Made by a program: the position numbers and the translations under genes. From Komagataeibacter xylinus NBRC 15237 (GTDB lineage Bacteria; Pseudomonadota; Alphaproteobacteria; Acetobacterales; Acetobacteraceae), in NCBI RefSeq assembly GCF_001571345.1, contig NZ_BCTP01000017.1, positions 1 to 63,789 of the forward strand: DNA of 63,789 nt. Reading direction: 5' to 3'. Under the pieces are notes generated by a model. That model was not told the DNA's origin. It did no database searches and saw only the letters and a list, made by a program, of their open reading frames with translations. This document shows positions 48,569 through 57,462 of this stretch, piece after piece. The first letter of the stretch is position 1. The number at the start of each line of letters is the position of its first letter.

Positions 48569-48904
48569 ATGGCCGAAACAGTTGCACAGCGCATTCAGGC
48601 GCAGATCGATGCCAACCCCGTCATGCTGTACATGAAGGGTGATGCCAACTTCCCGCAGTGCGGTTTCTCCGCGCGCGTGGTGCAGGTGCTCAAGCACCTT
48701 GGCGTACCGTTCAAGACCGAGAACGTGCTGGCCGACGCTGAACTGCGCCAGGGCATCAAGGACTTCTCGAACTGGCCCACCGTGCCGCAGCTTTACGTCA
48801 AGGGCGAGTTCATTGGCGGCTGCGATATCGTGACCGAGATGTACCAGACCGGCGAGCTTGAAAAGCTCCTGACCGAGAAGGGCATTGCCACCGCCGCTGC
48901 ATGA
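48569..48904 (+). CDS. grxD: Monothiol glutaredoxin (Grx4 type)
   Basis: 111 residues from ATG 48569 ([14 protein letters not shown]) with AGGAAAA upstream; the extension to 48491 overlaps bolA and is rejected. The monothiol active site CGFS is in [11 protein letters not shown], followed by the glutathione-binding WPTVPQLYV and GGCDI. It holds a bridging [2Fe-2S] cluster with glutathione and partners BolA. Confidence 0.95.
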   Translation: MAETVAQRIQAQIDANPVMLYMKGDANFPQCGFSARVVQVLKHLGVPFKTENVLADAELRQGIKDFSNWPTVPQLYVKGEFIGGCDIVTEMYQTGELEKLLTEKGIATAAA

Positions 48905-48933
48905 TCCATGCAGCCCGAAGGCAGTAAAGATGG

Positions 48934-48959
48934 CGGGCGGAGCAGAAATGTTCCGCCCG
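48934..48959 (+). terminator. Stem-loop after grxD
   Basis: CGGGCGGA (48934-48941) pairs with TCCGCCCG (48952-48959), loop GCAGAAATGT. It lies 30 bp after the stop of grxD, the last gene of the purine-Fe/S series, without a strong T-tract. Confidence 0.55.
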
Positions 48960-49046
48960 TTCCATATCTGGGGCATAACATCCCTTGCGTCATGCCATCG
49001 CTTTCGCCTAACTTTCCCCTGCATTTGAAAAAAACAAGGGGGCCTG

Positions 49047-49382
49047 ATGCGCTATACTGACTTGCGTTCTGCTACAATGCTGCTGCTTGGCGCAGGTCTG
49101 ATTGGAAGCATCGCCACCCCCGCCCATGCCCGCACCCATGCGGTAACCGAGAGCGAGGCCGACCGGCTCACGCTTGGCGCGTTGACGGCGGCCCCTCCGC
49201 CGCCGGTGCGGCATGTGGTCTATCATCCGGCAGCGGGCAAGGGCCATGCGTCCGTCGTGCTCGCCGCGCATCATGGCACCACTGCCCAGACGCAGCATGC
49301 GATGGTGCATACCATCGTCTATCATCCGCATGGCAGCGTGACCCACCATATCCATCCGGCGCCGATCCGCCATCGCACCTGA
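49047..49382 (+). CDS. His-rich exported protein of unknown function
   Basis: 111 residues with a signal peptide (AGLIGSIATPAHA, cleavage near residue 28). The mature part has 17 His in about 80 residues, with a repeated motif VVYHPAAGKGH and IVYHPHGSVTHHIHP. No Cys. Metal binding in the periplasm (zinc, copper or nickel) is a fair guess from composition only. It stands alone and is followed by a strong terminator. Confidence 0.65.
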   Translation: MRYTDLRSATMLLLGAGLIGSIATPAHARTHAVTESEADRLTLGALTAAPPPPVRHVVYHPAAGKGHASVVLAAHHGTTAQTQHAMVHTIVYHPHGSVTHHIHPAPIRHRT

Positions 49383-49430
49383 GAGCCTGTTTGAAAACAG
49401 ACTTTTGAGGGAATGATAAAAGTATCCGGG

Positions 49431-49460
49431 CGTCGCCTTTTTTTAAGGGCGGCGTTTTTT
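49431..49460 (+). terminator. Rho-independent terminator, copy of the dispersed repeat
   Basis: CGTCGCC (49431-49437) pairs with GGCGGCG (49448-49454, one G-T), loop TTTTTTTAAG, then six T residues. The sequence GCCTGTTTGAAAACAG starting at 49385 is shared with the copy at 37787. Confidence 0.8.
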
Positions 49461-49483
49461 ATTGTGAGGGGCTTGGCGGGGGT

Positions 49484-49873
49484 TCAGTACTGCCTGAAGG
49501 CGTCCGGTATCCATTCAATGACATTGCCCGGCAGCACCGCGCAGACATCGAGGCGCATGCTGTCATAGGTCCAGTGCGGATTGGCGGCGCAGAGTGCCTG
49601 GGCTGCATTCATGATGCGTGTGACCTGCGCAGGCCGGATCGATTCGCCTGCTGCCAGCAGGGAAGGGCGGGCTTTGACCTCGATAAAAGCCAGGCAGCCC
49701 GCGCGCAGGGCCACGATGTCGATTTCCCCCCACCGCGTGCGGGCACGGTGCAGCAGCACCTGCCAGCCCTTCGCCCTCAGGTCGGCCATGGCGGCCTGTT
49801 CGGCGGTCAGGCCATCGGCAAAGACGCGCCTGCCACGGCGCTGGCGGTGAAGGGCAGGCGGGCGTGCTGTCAT
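49484..49873 (-). CDS. YraN/UPF0102 family endonuclease-like protein
   Basis: 129 residues. The family's restriction-endonuclease-like core is clear: AAMADLRAKGWQVLLHRART, RWGEIDIVAL and LAFIEVKAR (the E-x-D...E-x-K pattern). YraN proteins are thought to process branched or recombination DNA; activity is not established. Its ATG at 49873 follows a spacer of over 200 bp from the divergent cls gene. Confidence 0.88.
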   Translation of the reverse strand: MTARPPALHRQRRGRRVFADGLTAEQAAMADLRAKGWQVLLHRARTRWGEIDIVALRAGCLAFIEVKARPSLLAAGESIRPAQVTRIMNAAQALCAANPHWTYDSMRLDVCAVLPGNVIEWIPDAFRQY

Positions 49874-50091
49874 GCCCTGTTTTTACAGGTTTTCTCGAAC
49901 GCCCGTCCAGCATGCATCCGGCTACAGGCATCAAGGCCTGCCGCTTTTTTGACAAAAGGCGACAGACGGAAACAGGAGTATTCTTTATCAACGGGTTGTC
50001 TGAAAACGATGTTCGCCGCACAGGGTCGTGGGTGTGTAAAACCCTGCGGGTAGGCTAAGAGCATGAGCTGGCTGGAGCAGGATGAGGCGAC

Positions 50092-51510
50092 ATGATCTTT
50101 TATTCCTTGACCATATGGGATCTTACCCTGCTTGTGCTGCGGCTGTGCTTTGTCGTGCCGGTCGTGATCCATGTGCTCCTGACCAAGCGCGATGTCGGGG
50201 CCTCGATTGGCTGGATTGGCGTGACCGTGCTCATGCCGCTGACCGGCGGCATCCTCTATCTCATGTTCGGCATCAACCGCGTGCACCGGCGCGCCCGGCG
50301 CATGGCGGGGCAGCACCCGTGGCGCAGCCGCACCATGTCCTCGCAGTGGCGATGCGACGAGAAGGGGACGTTCGCCCCGCTCGGTTCCATGGTGGGCAAG
50401 CTGACCGGCCGCCCGCTGCTTGGCGGCAACGCCATCGAGCCGATGCATGATGGCGATACGGTCTATCCGCGCATGCTGGCCGCCATCAACGCAGCCGAGC
50501 GCAGCGTGCTGCTGTGCTCCTATATCTTCCGCGCCGACAGCATTGGCCGCCAGTTCTGTGAGGCCCTGGTCAAGGCCCAAGGGCGTGGCGTGGCAGTGCG
50601 CGTGCTGGTCGATGGTGTGGGGTCGGGTTATTTCAATTGCGGGGTGGCCCGCATCCTGCACCGCGCCGGCGTGCCGGTGGGGCAGTTCATGCATTCCATG
50701 CTGCCGTGGCGCATGCCGTTCATCAACATGCGCGACCATAAGAAGATTCTGGTCGTTGATGGTCTGACCGGCTTTATGGGCGGCCTGAACATCGGTGAGG
50801 AAAATATCGCCGCCTCCCATCCCACGCACCCGGTATCCGACACGCATTTCCAGATCAAAGGCCCGGTCGTGCACCAGTTGAGCGAGGCCTTCGCGCGGGA
50901 CTGGGCCTTTACCATGGGCGAGGAACTGGCGGCGGACATCTTCTTCCCCCCCCAGGCAAGCTGTGGCGAAACGCCCAGCCGCATCGTGACCGCCGGGCCG
51001 GACATGGATCTGGAAAAGATCGAGTACACCATGCTCCAGGCCTTCACCATGGCGCGGCACAGCATAAGGCTCATGACGCCCTATTTCCTGCCAGATGACC
51101 GGTTCCTCACCGAACTGGAACTGGCCTCGCTGCGCGGCATCGAGGTGGATATCGTGGTGCCTGCGCACAGCAACCACACCCTGCTGGACTGGGCGCGGGC
51201 GGCCAACCTGCCGCGTTTTCTGGATTCAGGGTGCAGGATCTGGATGGCGCGGCCGCCCTTCAACCATTCCAAGCTCATGGTGGTGGACCGGCACTGGTCG
51301 TTCGTGGGCAGTTCCAACCTCGACGTGCGCAGCCTGCGCCTGAACTTCGAGATCAACCTCGAAACCTATGATGCAGACCTTGCGGGTTCGCTTGATGATT
51401 TCATCGCCAGCCACCGCCACATCAGGCTCACGCACCATGATCTCGACCGCCGCCCCTTCGTGCGCAAGCTGCGCGACGCCGCGGCCCGTCTCATGCTGCC
51501 CTACCTGTAG
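50092..51510 (+). CDS. cls: Cardiolipin synthase (phospholipase D family)
   Basis: 472 residues. Two N-terminal membrane helices (about 8-30 and 38-60) are followed by two PLD domains. The HKD motifs are DHKKILVVDGLTGFMGGLN (about 217-235) and NHSKLMVVDRHWSFVGSSN (about 386-404), each with the trailing GG/GS-x-N. It condenses two phosphatidylglycerol molecules at the inner membrane. Its 3' end overlaps the convergent EEP gene by ten bases. pgpA, which makes its substrate, is in this window. Confidence 0.94.
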   Translation: MIFYSLTIWDLTLLVLRLCFVVPVVIHVLLTKRDVGASIGWIGVTVLMPLTGGILYLMFGINRVHRRARRMAGQHPWRSRTMSSQWRCDEKGTFAPLGSMVGKLTGRPLLGGNAIEPMHDGDTVYPRMLAAINAAERSVLLCSYIFRADSIGRQFCEALVKAQGRGVAVRVLVDGVGSGYFNCGVARILHRAGVPVGQFMHSMLPWRMPFINMRDHKKILVVDGLTGFMGGLNIGEENIAASHPTHPVSDTHFQIKGPVVHQLSEAFARDWAFTMGEELAADIFFPPQASCGETPSRIVTAGPDMDLEKIEYTMLQAFTMARHSIRLMTPYFLPDDRFLTELELASLRGIEVDIVVPAHSNHTLLDWARAANLPRFLDSGCRIWMARPPFNHSKLMVVDRHWSFVGSSNLDVRSLRLNFEINLETYDADLAGSLDDFIASHRHIRLTHHDLDRRPFVRKLRDAAARLMLPYL

Positions 51511-52214
51511 GCCCCGCTGCCACAGGGGCGCAGCGTGACCGATATGGGGCGGTGGTCGGAGGCATAGTTCTCGATCACATGCCGCTCGGTGCAGGTCAGG
51601 CCGCGCACCAGGCAGCGATCGAGGCGGATGGGCAGCATGTCGGCCATGCGGTGGGTGGGCGCGCGTGGCCCCACATCCTGAAAATGGCGGATCAGCGCCG
51701 GGCCGACCTGGTTGAAATCCCCCAATATGGCGGCCTGGTGCGGCAAAAGCTGCACCACGCGGCGCAACTGGCGGCGGTTGAGCAACTGCCCGTGTGAAAG
51801 ATGCACGTTGGCCACGACCAGCGACCGGCACTCGATCACCTGCGCCACCCGGCGGATGAGCGTGCCAGCAGGCAGGGTGCAGGTCAGCGGCTGGCGGCGA
51901 TAGGGCCACGGGCTCCAGCAGGCCAGCCCGTGAATGCGGCCGGGCAGGGGCGAGCGCGCGTAGTGGCCGCCAATCAGGGTGGGCAGGGTGTCGATTTCCA
52001 CCGTGGCCTCCTGCATGAGCAGAAGGTCCGGGCGTTCGGCGTGGATCAGGTTGATGACGTCGCGCACCGTGGCGCCAATGCGGCGCAGCAGGTTCCAACT
52101 GATGATCTTGATCCCATCCCCCTCACGCGTGGGCGGGGTCAGGTCCAGCCGGGGTGGGGTGCCGTGGCGTGGCTGGATGGAAGGCAGGCGGAGATAGGGG
52201 CGGGCAAGGGTCAT
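51501..52214 (-). CDS. Endonuclease/exonuclease/phosphatase (EEP) family protein
   Basis: 237 residues with the EEP fold markers: KIISWNLLRR, DLLLMQEATVE (metal-binding Glu), VVANVHLSHG, AILGDFNQVG and the terminal SDHRPISV. No signal peptide. Substrate may be a nucleic acid, a phospholipid or a phosphoester; it cannot be told. Its start overlaps the stop of the AI-2E-type transporter gene by ATGA (52211-52214), so the two are co-translated. Confidence 0.9.
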   Translation of the reverse strand: MTLARPYLRLPSIQPRHGTPPRLDLTPPTREGDGIKIISWNLLRRIGATVRDVINLIHAERPDLLLMQEATVEIDTLPTLIGGHYARSPLPGRIHGLACWSPWPYRRQPLTCTLPAGTLIRRVAQVIECRSLVVANVHLSHGQLLNRRQLRRVVQLLPHQAAILGDFNQVGPALIRHFQDVGPRAPTHRMADMLPIRLDRCLVRGLTCTERHVIENYASDHRPISVTLRPCGSGAYR

Positions 52215-53287
52215 GGTTCGATAAACGGCTCGCGGATGTCATCAGGAACGGGATTGCGGCTGCGGGCACCACCCGCCGCGAATTCGGCCGTGAGCGTATA
52301 GCCCACGCCAATCAGCACGGGACCAAGGAAAATGCCCAGCCCCCCGAAGGTCAGCACGCCGCCCAGCACGCCCAGCACCGTCAGCAGGTAGGGCATCTGC
52401 GCGCCACGGGCAATGAACATGGGGCGGATGATGTGGTCGGCGCCCGATACGATGATGGTGCCATACAGCAGCAGGAAAATGCCCCAGCCGGGATGGTGGG
52501 TGATGAGCAGGAACACCGAAGCCGGGATCCAGATCAGCGGCGCGCCGATGGGCAGAACGGCCACGAAGGCGGTGACCGCGCCAAGCAGTACCGGGCTGGA
52601 AATGCCCGAGATGGCGAAGCCGATTCCGGTCAGGATGCCCTGGATGATGGCCGTGCCCAGAATGCCGTAAACCGTGCCGCGTATGGTGCGGCCCACGATG
52701 CCCAGTATCCGGTCGGCATACACGCCCGCGATGCGCCTGATCACGGCCACGAACGTGTTGCCCAGTGCGTCGCCACCCAGCCAGAAGAAGAAGGAGATGA
52801 ACAGCGCCATGGCCAGATGCGCCAGCCCGCTGGCAAGCTGCATCATGGCGCTGAGCACGGACTGCCCGATGCGCCCGGCATAGGGGCGCACGACCTGGTC
52901 TATGCTGCCGACATCAGCCGACCATTTCTGCCATTTTTCAACAATTTCCGGGCCGAAATGCGGGATATGGGCAATACGCGCGGGCAATGGCGGCAGGTGC
53001 AGCGCGCCAATGGCGTTGACCATGTACTGCAAGGTGGCGGGCACATCGGCAATGCTGCTCGACACCACGATGGCCAGCGGCACCACCAGCACCAGCGCGC
53101 AGAGCAGCGTCATGACCAGGGCCGCAGGCAGCAGCGACATGCGCGCGCGCAGCCGCATGAACACCGGCCAGGTGGAAAAGGTCAGGATCGCGGCCCAGAG
53201 CAGGGCGGTAAGGAACGGATAGAGGATGAGAACGCAGCCAAATGCGATCCCCCCCAGCATCAACCCCATCATGATACGTTCGACCAT
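52211..53287 (-). CDS. AI-2E/PerM family transporter
   Basis: 358 residues, seven to eight membrane segments. The first two hydrophobic blocks flank a large soluble stretch (about 85-140), and the C-terminal half has the family's VLPIGAPLIWIPAS, GADHIIRPMF and TFGGLGIFLGPVLIG. The family includes TqsA/YdgG and sodium-proton antiporters; transport of the AI-2 signal is not shown for most members. It is upstream of and coupled to the EEP gene, and divergent from sseA. Confidence 0.9.
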   Translation of the reverse strand: MVERIMMGLMLGGIAFGCVLILYPFLTALLWAAILTFSTWPVFMRLRARMSLLPAALVMTLLCALVLVVPLAIVVSSSIADVPATLQYMVNAIGALHLPPLPARIAHIPHFGPEIVEKWQKWSADVGSIDQVVRPYAGRIGQSVLSAMMQLASGLAHLAMALFISFFFWLGGDALGNTFVAVIRRIAGVYADRILGIVGRTIRGTVYGILGTAIIQGILTGIGFAISGISSPVLLGAVTAFVAVLPIGAPLIWIPASVFLLITHHPGWGIFLLLYGTIIVSGADHIIRPMFIARGAQMPYLLTVLGVLGGVLTFGGLGIFLGPVLIGVGYTLTAEFAAGGARSRNPVPDDIREPFIEP

Positions 53288-53406
53288 ATCGGTGGCCTAT
53301 CCCCTCCTGCCATGAAACGAAAGACAAATGTTCAGGACTTCCGCTCCTGTCGTGTATGCTGCACCTTATCGTCGAACACGCAATTCCTTGAAGACCGGGA
53401 GAAGGT

Positions 53407-54258
53407 ATGCATCCGCTGATCTCAGCCAGTGATCTGGCACAGGCCATCCACAATGGTGGTGATATTCTTGTGCTCGATGCCTCCATGGCGCTGCCGGGGC
53501 AGGCCTTCGACCCGCAACAGCGTTTTGCCAACGCACATATAGCCGGTGCGGTGCGCTTTGATATCGATACTTTTTCCGACCCGGATTCTCCCCTGCCGCA
53601 CACCATTCCCGGCCAGGCCCGTTTCAGCCGCCTCGCCACCGAGCGCGGCATGGCCAACACGAAGCGCATCGTATTCTATGATCAGGACGGCATGGCCTGC
53701 GCCGCGCGCGCGTGGTGGCTGACGCGGCTGTTCGGCCATGAAAGCGTGCAGGTGCTCGAAGGTGGGCTGCCCGCATGGAAAAGCGCCGGCCTGCCGCTGG
53801 AAAGCGGGCCGGACCTGACCACGCCCGCCCCCTTTGTCAGCCGCCCGCATTATGACCGGCTGCACGGCACGGGTGATGTGCTCGACATCGTGCATGGGCA
53901 CATGCACGGCCTGATCCTTGATGCCCGCAGCCGTGGCCGCTTTGAAGGGCGCGACCCCGAGCCGCGCGCGGGCATTGAATCGGGCCACATGCCCGGCGCG
54001 CGCAGCCTGCCTTATGGCGAACTGCTTGATGATAACGGCCGTTTCCTGCCTGTTGAGGCGCTGAAGGCGAAATTCGAGACGCTGGGCGTGACCGACACCA
54101 CCACCGTCACCTGCTCATGCGGCAGCGGCATGACCGCGTGCATGATCGCGCTGGGGCTGGTCTGCGCGCAGGCCGGGGCGGGCGAACCCGTGGTGTATGA
54201 TGGCTCATGGGCGGAATGGGCCTCGACGCCGGACGCGCCCATCGTGTGCGGCGCATAA
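53407..54258 (+). CDS. sseA: Sulfurtransferase (3-mercaptopyruvate/thiosulfate type)
   Basis: 283 residues with two rhodanese domains. The C-terminal active loop is CSCGSGMTACMIAL; the CGSGxTA form is typical of mercaptopyruvate sulfurtransferases. The N-terminal half has LVLDASMALPG-like and FYDQDGMACAARAWWLTRLFG segments of the inactive domain. It moves sulfur to cyanide or thiols. It lies 15 bp before metC, so both may be co-transcribed for sulfur amino acid metabolism. Confidence 0.9.
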   Translation: MHPLISASDLAQAIHNGGDILVLDASMALPGQAFDPQQRFANAHIAGAVRFDIDTFSDPDSPLPHTIPGQARFSRLATERGMANTKRIVFYDQDGMACAARAWWLTRLFGHESVQVLEGGLPAWKSAGLPLESGPDLTTPAPFVSRPHYDRLHGTGDVLDIVHGHMHGLILDARSRGRFEGRDPEPRAGIESGHMPGARSLPYGELLDDNGRFLPVEALKAKFETLGVTDTTTVTCSCGSGMTACMIALGLVCAQAGAGEPVVYDGSWAEWASTPDAPIVCGA

Positions 54259-54273
54259 GGGCGGACGGCCAAT

Positions 54274-55533
54274 ATGATGGATCCGATGGCCCTAGTGCCT
54301 CCAGACCTGCTTGAAAGCGTGGTGCGCGGCTGGCGCGATCTCTCGCCCCGGCTGGTGCCCCTTGGCCGTGACACGCCGCAGGGGGCGAAGGGCGTATTCG
54401 TCAACCCGCCCGCCGAGCGCGGCTCCACCGTGCTGTTCTCCAGCGTCGGGGCCATGGAGCAGGCGGGGCAGGGCCGCTATGGGGATGAACTGATCTATGG
54501 CGCCATGGGCACGCCGATTGGCCACCGGCTGGAGCAGGCCATAGCCCTGATCGAGGGCGGCACGCATGCGCAACTCGTGCCCTCGGGGCTGGCAGCCTGC
54601 GCGTTGCCGTTCCTGGCCTACGCGCAGGCGGGTGCACACTGCCTGCTTGCTGATTCCGTCTATGGCCCCACCCGCCGCTTTGCCGAGAAGGTACTGCGCC
54701 GCTTTGGCGTGGAGATCACCTACTTTCCCCCCACCGCGACCGAGGCCGAACTGCGCGGCCTGATCCAGCCCAATACCCAGATCATCTTTGCCGAAAGCCC
54801 CGGCAGCCACTCGTTCGAGGTGCAGGACGTGCCCATGCTGGGCCGCCTTGCAGCCCAGATCGGCGCACGCCTGATCGTGGACAATACATGGGGCATCGGC
54901 CTGTTCAACCCGTTCGCCCACGGGGCGCATGTGTCGGTGCAGGCGCTGACCAAATACCCGTCGGGCCATTCCGATACCATTATCGGCGCGGTGACGGTGG
55001 CCAGCGAGGCTGACTGGCGCCCCCTGCGTGATGCCGCCATTCAGGCAGGTCAGGTGGCAGGCCCCGATGACTGCGCGCTGACCCTGCGCGGCCTGCGCAC
55101 CATGGGCGTGCGCCAGATGCAGCAGGCTGCAACCGCGCTGGCCGTGGCGCTGTGGCTTGAAGGTAGGCCGGAGGTGGCGCGCGTGCTGCACCCGGCGCTG
55201 CCATCGTGCCCCGGCCATGAATACTGGAAGCGCGATTTCACTGGCGCGTCCTCGCTGTTTGGCGTGGTGTTTGACGCGGCTTTCACCATGGATGACATGG
55301 TGGCGATGATCGACGGGCTTTCCCTGTTCGGCATCGGGGCCTCATGGGGGGGGTATGAAAGCCTGATCCTGCCCACCACGGGCGGGATTTCGCGGCAATG
55401 TCCCTCGGTTACGCAGGCGGGGCCAACGTGCCGTTTGCATATCGGGCTTGAAGCAGGCGAGGCGCTGGTAGCTGATCTGGCCCGTGGGCTTGATGGCATG
55501 TCTGCTGGCCGCCACCGGCACGGGCCAGCCTGA
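54274..55533 (+). CDS. metC: Cystathionine beta-lyase (PLP, Cys/Met metabolism family)
   Basis: 419 residues of the Cys/Met PLP family. The cofactor Lys is in QALTKYPSGHSD, with IVDNTWGIGLFNPFAHGAH before it, as in bacterial MetC. RYGDELIYGAMGTP gives the conserved Tyr-Gly region. It splits cystathionine to homocysteine, pyruvate and ammonia. The start may be ATG 54274, 54277 or 54286. It follows sseA by 15 bp; metA is about 37 kb upstream. Confidence 0.92.
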   Translation: MMDPMALVPPDLLESVVRGWRDLSPRLVPLGRDTPQGAKGVFVNPPAERGSTVLFSSVGAMEQAGQGRYGDELIYGAMGTPIGHRLEQAIALIEGGTHAQLVPSGLAACALPFLAYAQAGAHCLLADSVYGPTRRFAEKVLRRFGVEITYFPPTATEAELRGLIQPNTQIIFAESPGSHSFEVQDVPMLGRLAAQIGARLIVDNTWGIGLFNPFAHGAHVSVQALTKYPSGHSDTIIGAVTVASEADWRPLRDAAIQAGQVAGPDDCALTLRGLRTMGVRQMQQAATALAVALWLEGRPEVARVLHPALPSCPGHEYWKRDFTGASSLFGVVFDAAFTMDDMVAMIDGLSLFGIGASWGGYESLILPTTGGISRQCPSVTQAGPTCRLHIGLEAGEALVADLARGLDGMSAGRHRHGPA

Positions 55534-55666
55534 CGCAGATCAAGGCTGATCTGGCGCTGTGGTGAAAGAGTCACATCCCGGATGCCGCCCCCGCCGCCCT
55601 GACCGGGCTGGCAGGCGGCAAGGTGCAATACCGGCCCGTTCAGGGCAGTGAAACTGAAGGTGCAAG

Positions 55667-56701
55667 ATGGTTGGCAAGATGAAGGCGGCAGTCGTGCGGG
55701 AATTCGGCAAGCCGCTGACGATCGAGGAACTTGATATTCCGCAGATCAACGCAAACCAGATTCTGGTCAAGGTCGATGCCTGCGGCGTCTGCCATACCGA
55801 TCTGCACGCCGCCCGCGGCGACTGGCCCGCCAAGCCCAAGCCCCCGTTCATTCCCGGCCATGAGGGGATTGGCCATGTGGTCGAGGTTGGCAGCAACGTC
55901 AACTGGATCAAAACCGGCGACGTGGTGGGCGTGCCGTGGCTGTATTCCGCCTGCGGGCATTGCGAGCACTGCCTGGGCGGGTGGGAGACGTTGTGTGAAA
56001 AGCAGGAGGATACCGGCTATTCGGTCAATGGCTGCTTTGCCGAATATGTGGTTGCCGACCCCAATTACGTGGCCCACCTGCCAAAGGACATTGACCCGAT
56101 CAAGACCGCCCCGGTGCTGTGCGCGGGGCTGACCGTGTACAAGGGCCTGAAAATGACCGATACGCGGGCAGGGGAATGGGTGGCCATTTCCGGCGCGGGC
56201 GGCCTTGGGCAGATGGCCATCCAGTATGCCGTGGCCATGGGGCTGAACGTGGCCGCCGTTGACATCAGCGACGAAAAACTGGCCGAGGCCCGGAGGCTTG
56301 GCGCGCGCGTGACCGTCAATGCGCTCAAGGAGGATCCGGTCGCCACCATCCGCGCGCAGACGGGCGGCACCCACGGCGTGCTGGTCACGGCGGTGTCGGA
56401 CAAGGCTTTCAGCCAGGCCGTGGGCTATGCGCGGCGCGGCGGCACGGTGGTGCTCAATGGCCTGCCGCCGGGCGACTTCCCGCTTTCCATCTTTGACATG
56501 GTCATGAACGGCACCACGGTGCGCGGCTCGATCGTGGGCACGCGGCTCGACATGATCGAGGCGATGTCCTTCTTCACCGATGGCAAGGTGACCACCGTGG
56601 TCAGCCCCGACCGGCTGGAAAACATCAACACCATTTTCGATAATCTTGAACATGGCCGGGTGTCAGGCCGCGTGGTGCTCGACTTCCGCAACGGAGCATA
56701 G
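55667..56701 (+). CDS. adhP: Alcohol dehydrogenase, propanol-preferring (AdhP type)
   Basis: 344 residues of zinc MDR (ATG 55667 or 55679). Catalytic zinc: CGVCHTDLHAARGDW and PGHEGIGHV; structural zinc: CGHCEHCLGGWETLC; NAD motif GAGGLGQMAIQYAVAMG. The segment VVNPDRL-like end and overall length match AdhP/ADH I of bacteria, which oxidise short alcohols with NAD. It differs from the gene at 5135 (YahK type). Alone between metC and a small exported-protein gene. Confidence 0.92.
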   Translation: MVGKMKAAVVREFGKPLTIEELDIPQINANQILVKVDACGVCHTDLHAARGDWPAKPKPPFIPGHEGIGHVVEVGSNVNWIKTGDVVGVPWLYSACGHCEHCLGGWETLCEKQEDTGYSVNGCFAEYVVADPNYVAHLPKDIDPIKTAPVLCAGLTVYKGLKMTDTRAGEWVAISGAGGLGQMAIQYAVAMGLNVAAVDISDEKLAEARRLGARVTVNALKEDPVATIRAQTGGTHGVLVTAVSDKAFSQAVGYARRGGTVVLNGLPPGDFPLSIFDMVMNGTTVRGSIVGTRLDMIEAMSFFTDGKVTTVVSPDRLENINTIFDNLEHGRVSGRVVLDFRNGA

Positions 56702-56801
56702 GCAACCCGGACCGGTTTTGGGCGTTTGGTTTAATGACAGGGCGGGGTGCCCCTACGGGTGCCCTGCCGCAACAGCCAACGGACGGACAGGTAAGGACAT
56801 C

Positions 56802-57098
56802 ATGAAAAAGACAGTGATTGCGGCAGTGCTGTGTGCAACCGGCCTGAACGTGGCGACGCTTGCGCCAGCACTGGCTGATTCGTGCGATGGCGTGACCGAC
56901 CATGCCGAATGCGAAGTGCGGCTCAAGGCCCACGACACCAAGGAAGGCACGCGGCATACGGCGCACAAGGCCCACAAGAAGGCCGAGGAAGGCACCGATA
57001 GCGCCAAGGACTGGGGCGACCGCACCGGCAAGAAGCTCGATAACTGGGGGCACAATACCAAGGGTGACATGAGCCAGTTCTTTACGGGGCACCGCTGA
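56802..57098 (+). CDS. Small exported charged protein of unknown function
   Basis: 98 residues from ATG 56802 (AAGGA six bases upstream). Signal peptide MKKTVIAAVLCATGLNVATL ending near ALA-D (about residue 26). The mature part has a Cys pair (SCDGVTDHAEC), then a Lys/His/Asp-rich helix with HKAHKKAEEGTDSAKDWGDR. The pattern recalls other small periplasmic stress proteins, but I recognise no family. Followed by a strong terminator. Confidence 0.7.
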   Translation: MKKTVIAAVLCATGLNVATLAPALADSCDGVTDHAECEVRLKAHDTKEGTRHTAHKAHKKAEEGTDSAKDWGDRTGKKLDNWGHNTKGDMSQFFTGHR

Positions 57099-57137
57099 GG
57101 CGCTTGTTCGAAACAACCCATTGATAAACATTTCTGG

Positions 57138-57168
57138 ATGCCGCCTTTTTCAAAAGGCGGCATTTTTT
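57138..57168 (+). terminator. Rho-independent terminator, copy of the dispersed repeat
   Basis: ATGCCGCCTTTT (57138-57149) pairs perfectly with AAAAGGCGGCAT (57152-57163) around TC and is followed by six T residues (57163-57168). It ends the small exported-protein gene. Confidence 0.85.
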
Positions 57169-57185
57169 CATGAGGCGCCATGGAT

Positions 57186-57233
57186 GCATCATCCAGCCCG
57201 CCGTCGATTTTGACGGAGGCGTGTTGATGATGC
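57186..57233. repeat. Nested inverted repeat
   Basis: GCATCATC (57186-57193) pairs with GATGATGC (57226-57233), and inside it CCGTC (57201-57205) pairs with GACGG (57212-57216) around GATTTT. It might be the core of a small RNA or an attachment-like structure; there is no other evidence. Confidence 0.5.
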
Positions 57234-57462
57234 GATCTATGGAAAGTAAAATAATATATAATGCATTTGAGTGCATGTATTCATTAAATACTTAAAATTA
57301 ATTCCGTTCATATTGGCAATGGATGGTCATTTATAGGCTCCCGGAAAAGACTGTCATCTGGCTCGGTATAAGAATGGCGCCGGATCGGGTTGGGTCGTTT
57401 TCTCGCCTGCCGGGCCAGCGCAGTCGCAGTGCTGGAAAGCAACGCAACAGGCAGGATCTGCA

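Larger units (their letters stand above)
57099..57462. other. Intergenic region with terminator and further structure
   Basis: 364 bp with no gene. After the terminator come a nested hairpin (57186-57233, listed) and an AT-rich run at 57240-57310. The minus-strand TetR gene ends at 57463. No promoter is assigned. Confidence 0.5.

Noticed and set aside
53288-53406. Shared operator between AI-2E-type transporter and sseA
   Set aside because: I found no convincing inverted repeat in this short divergent gap.
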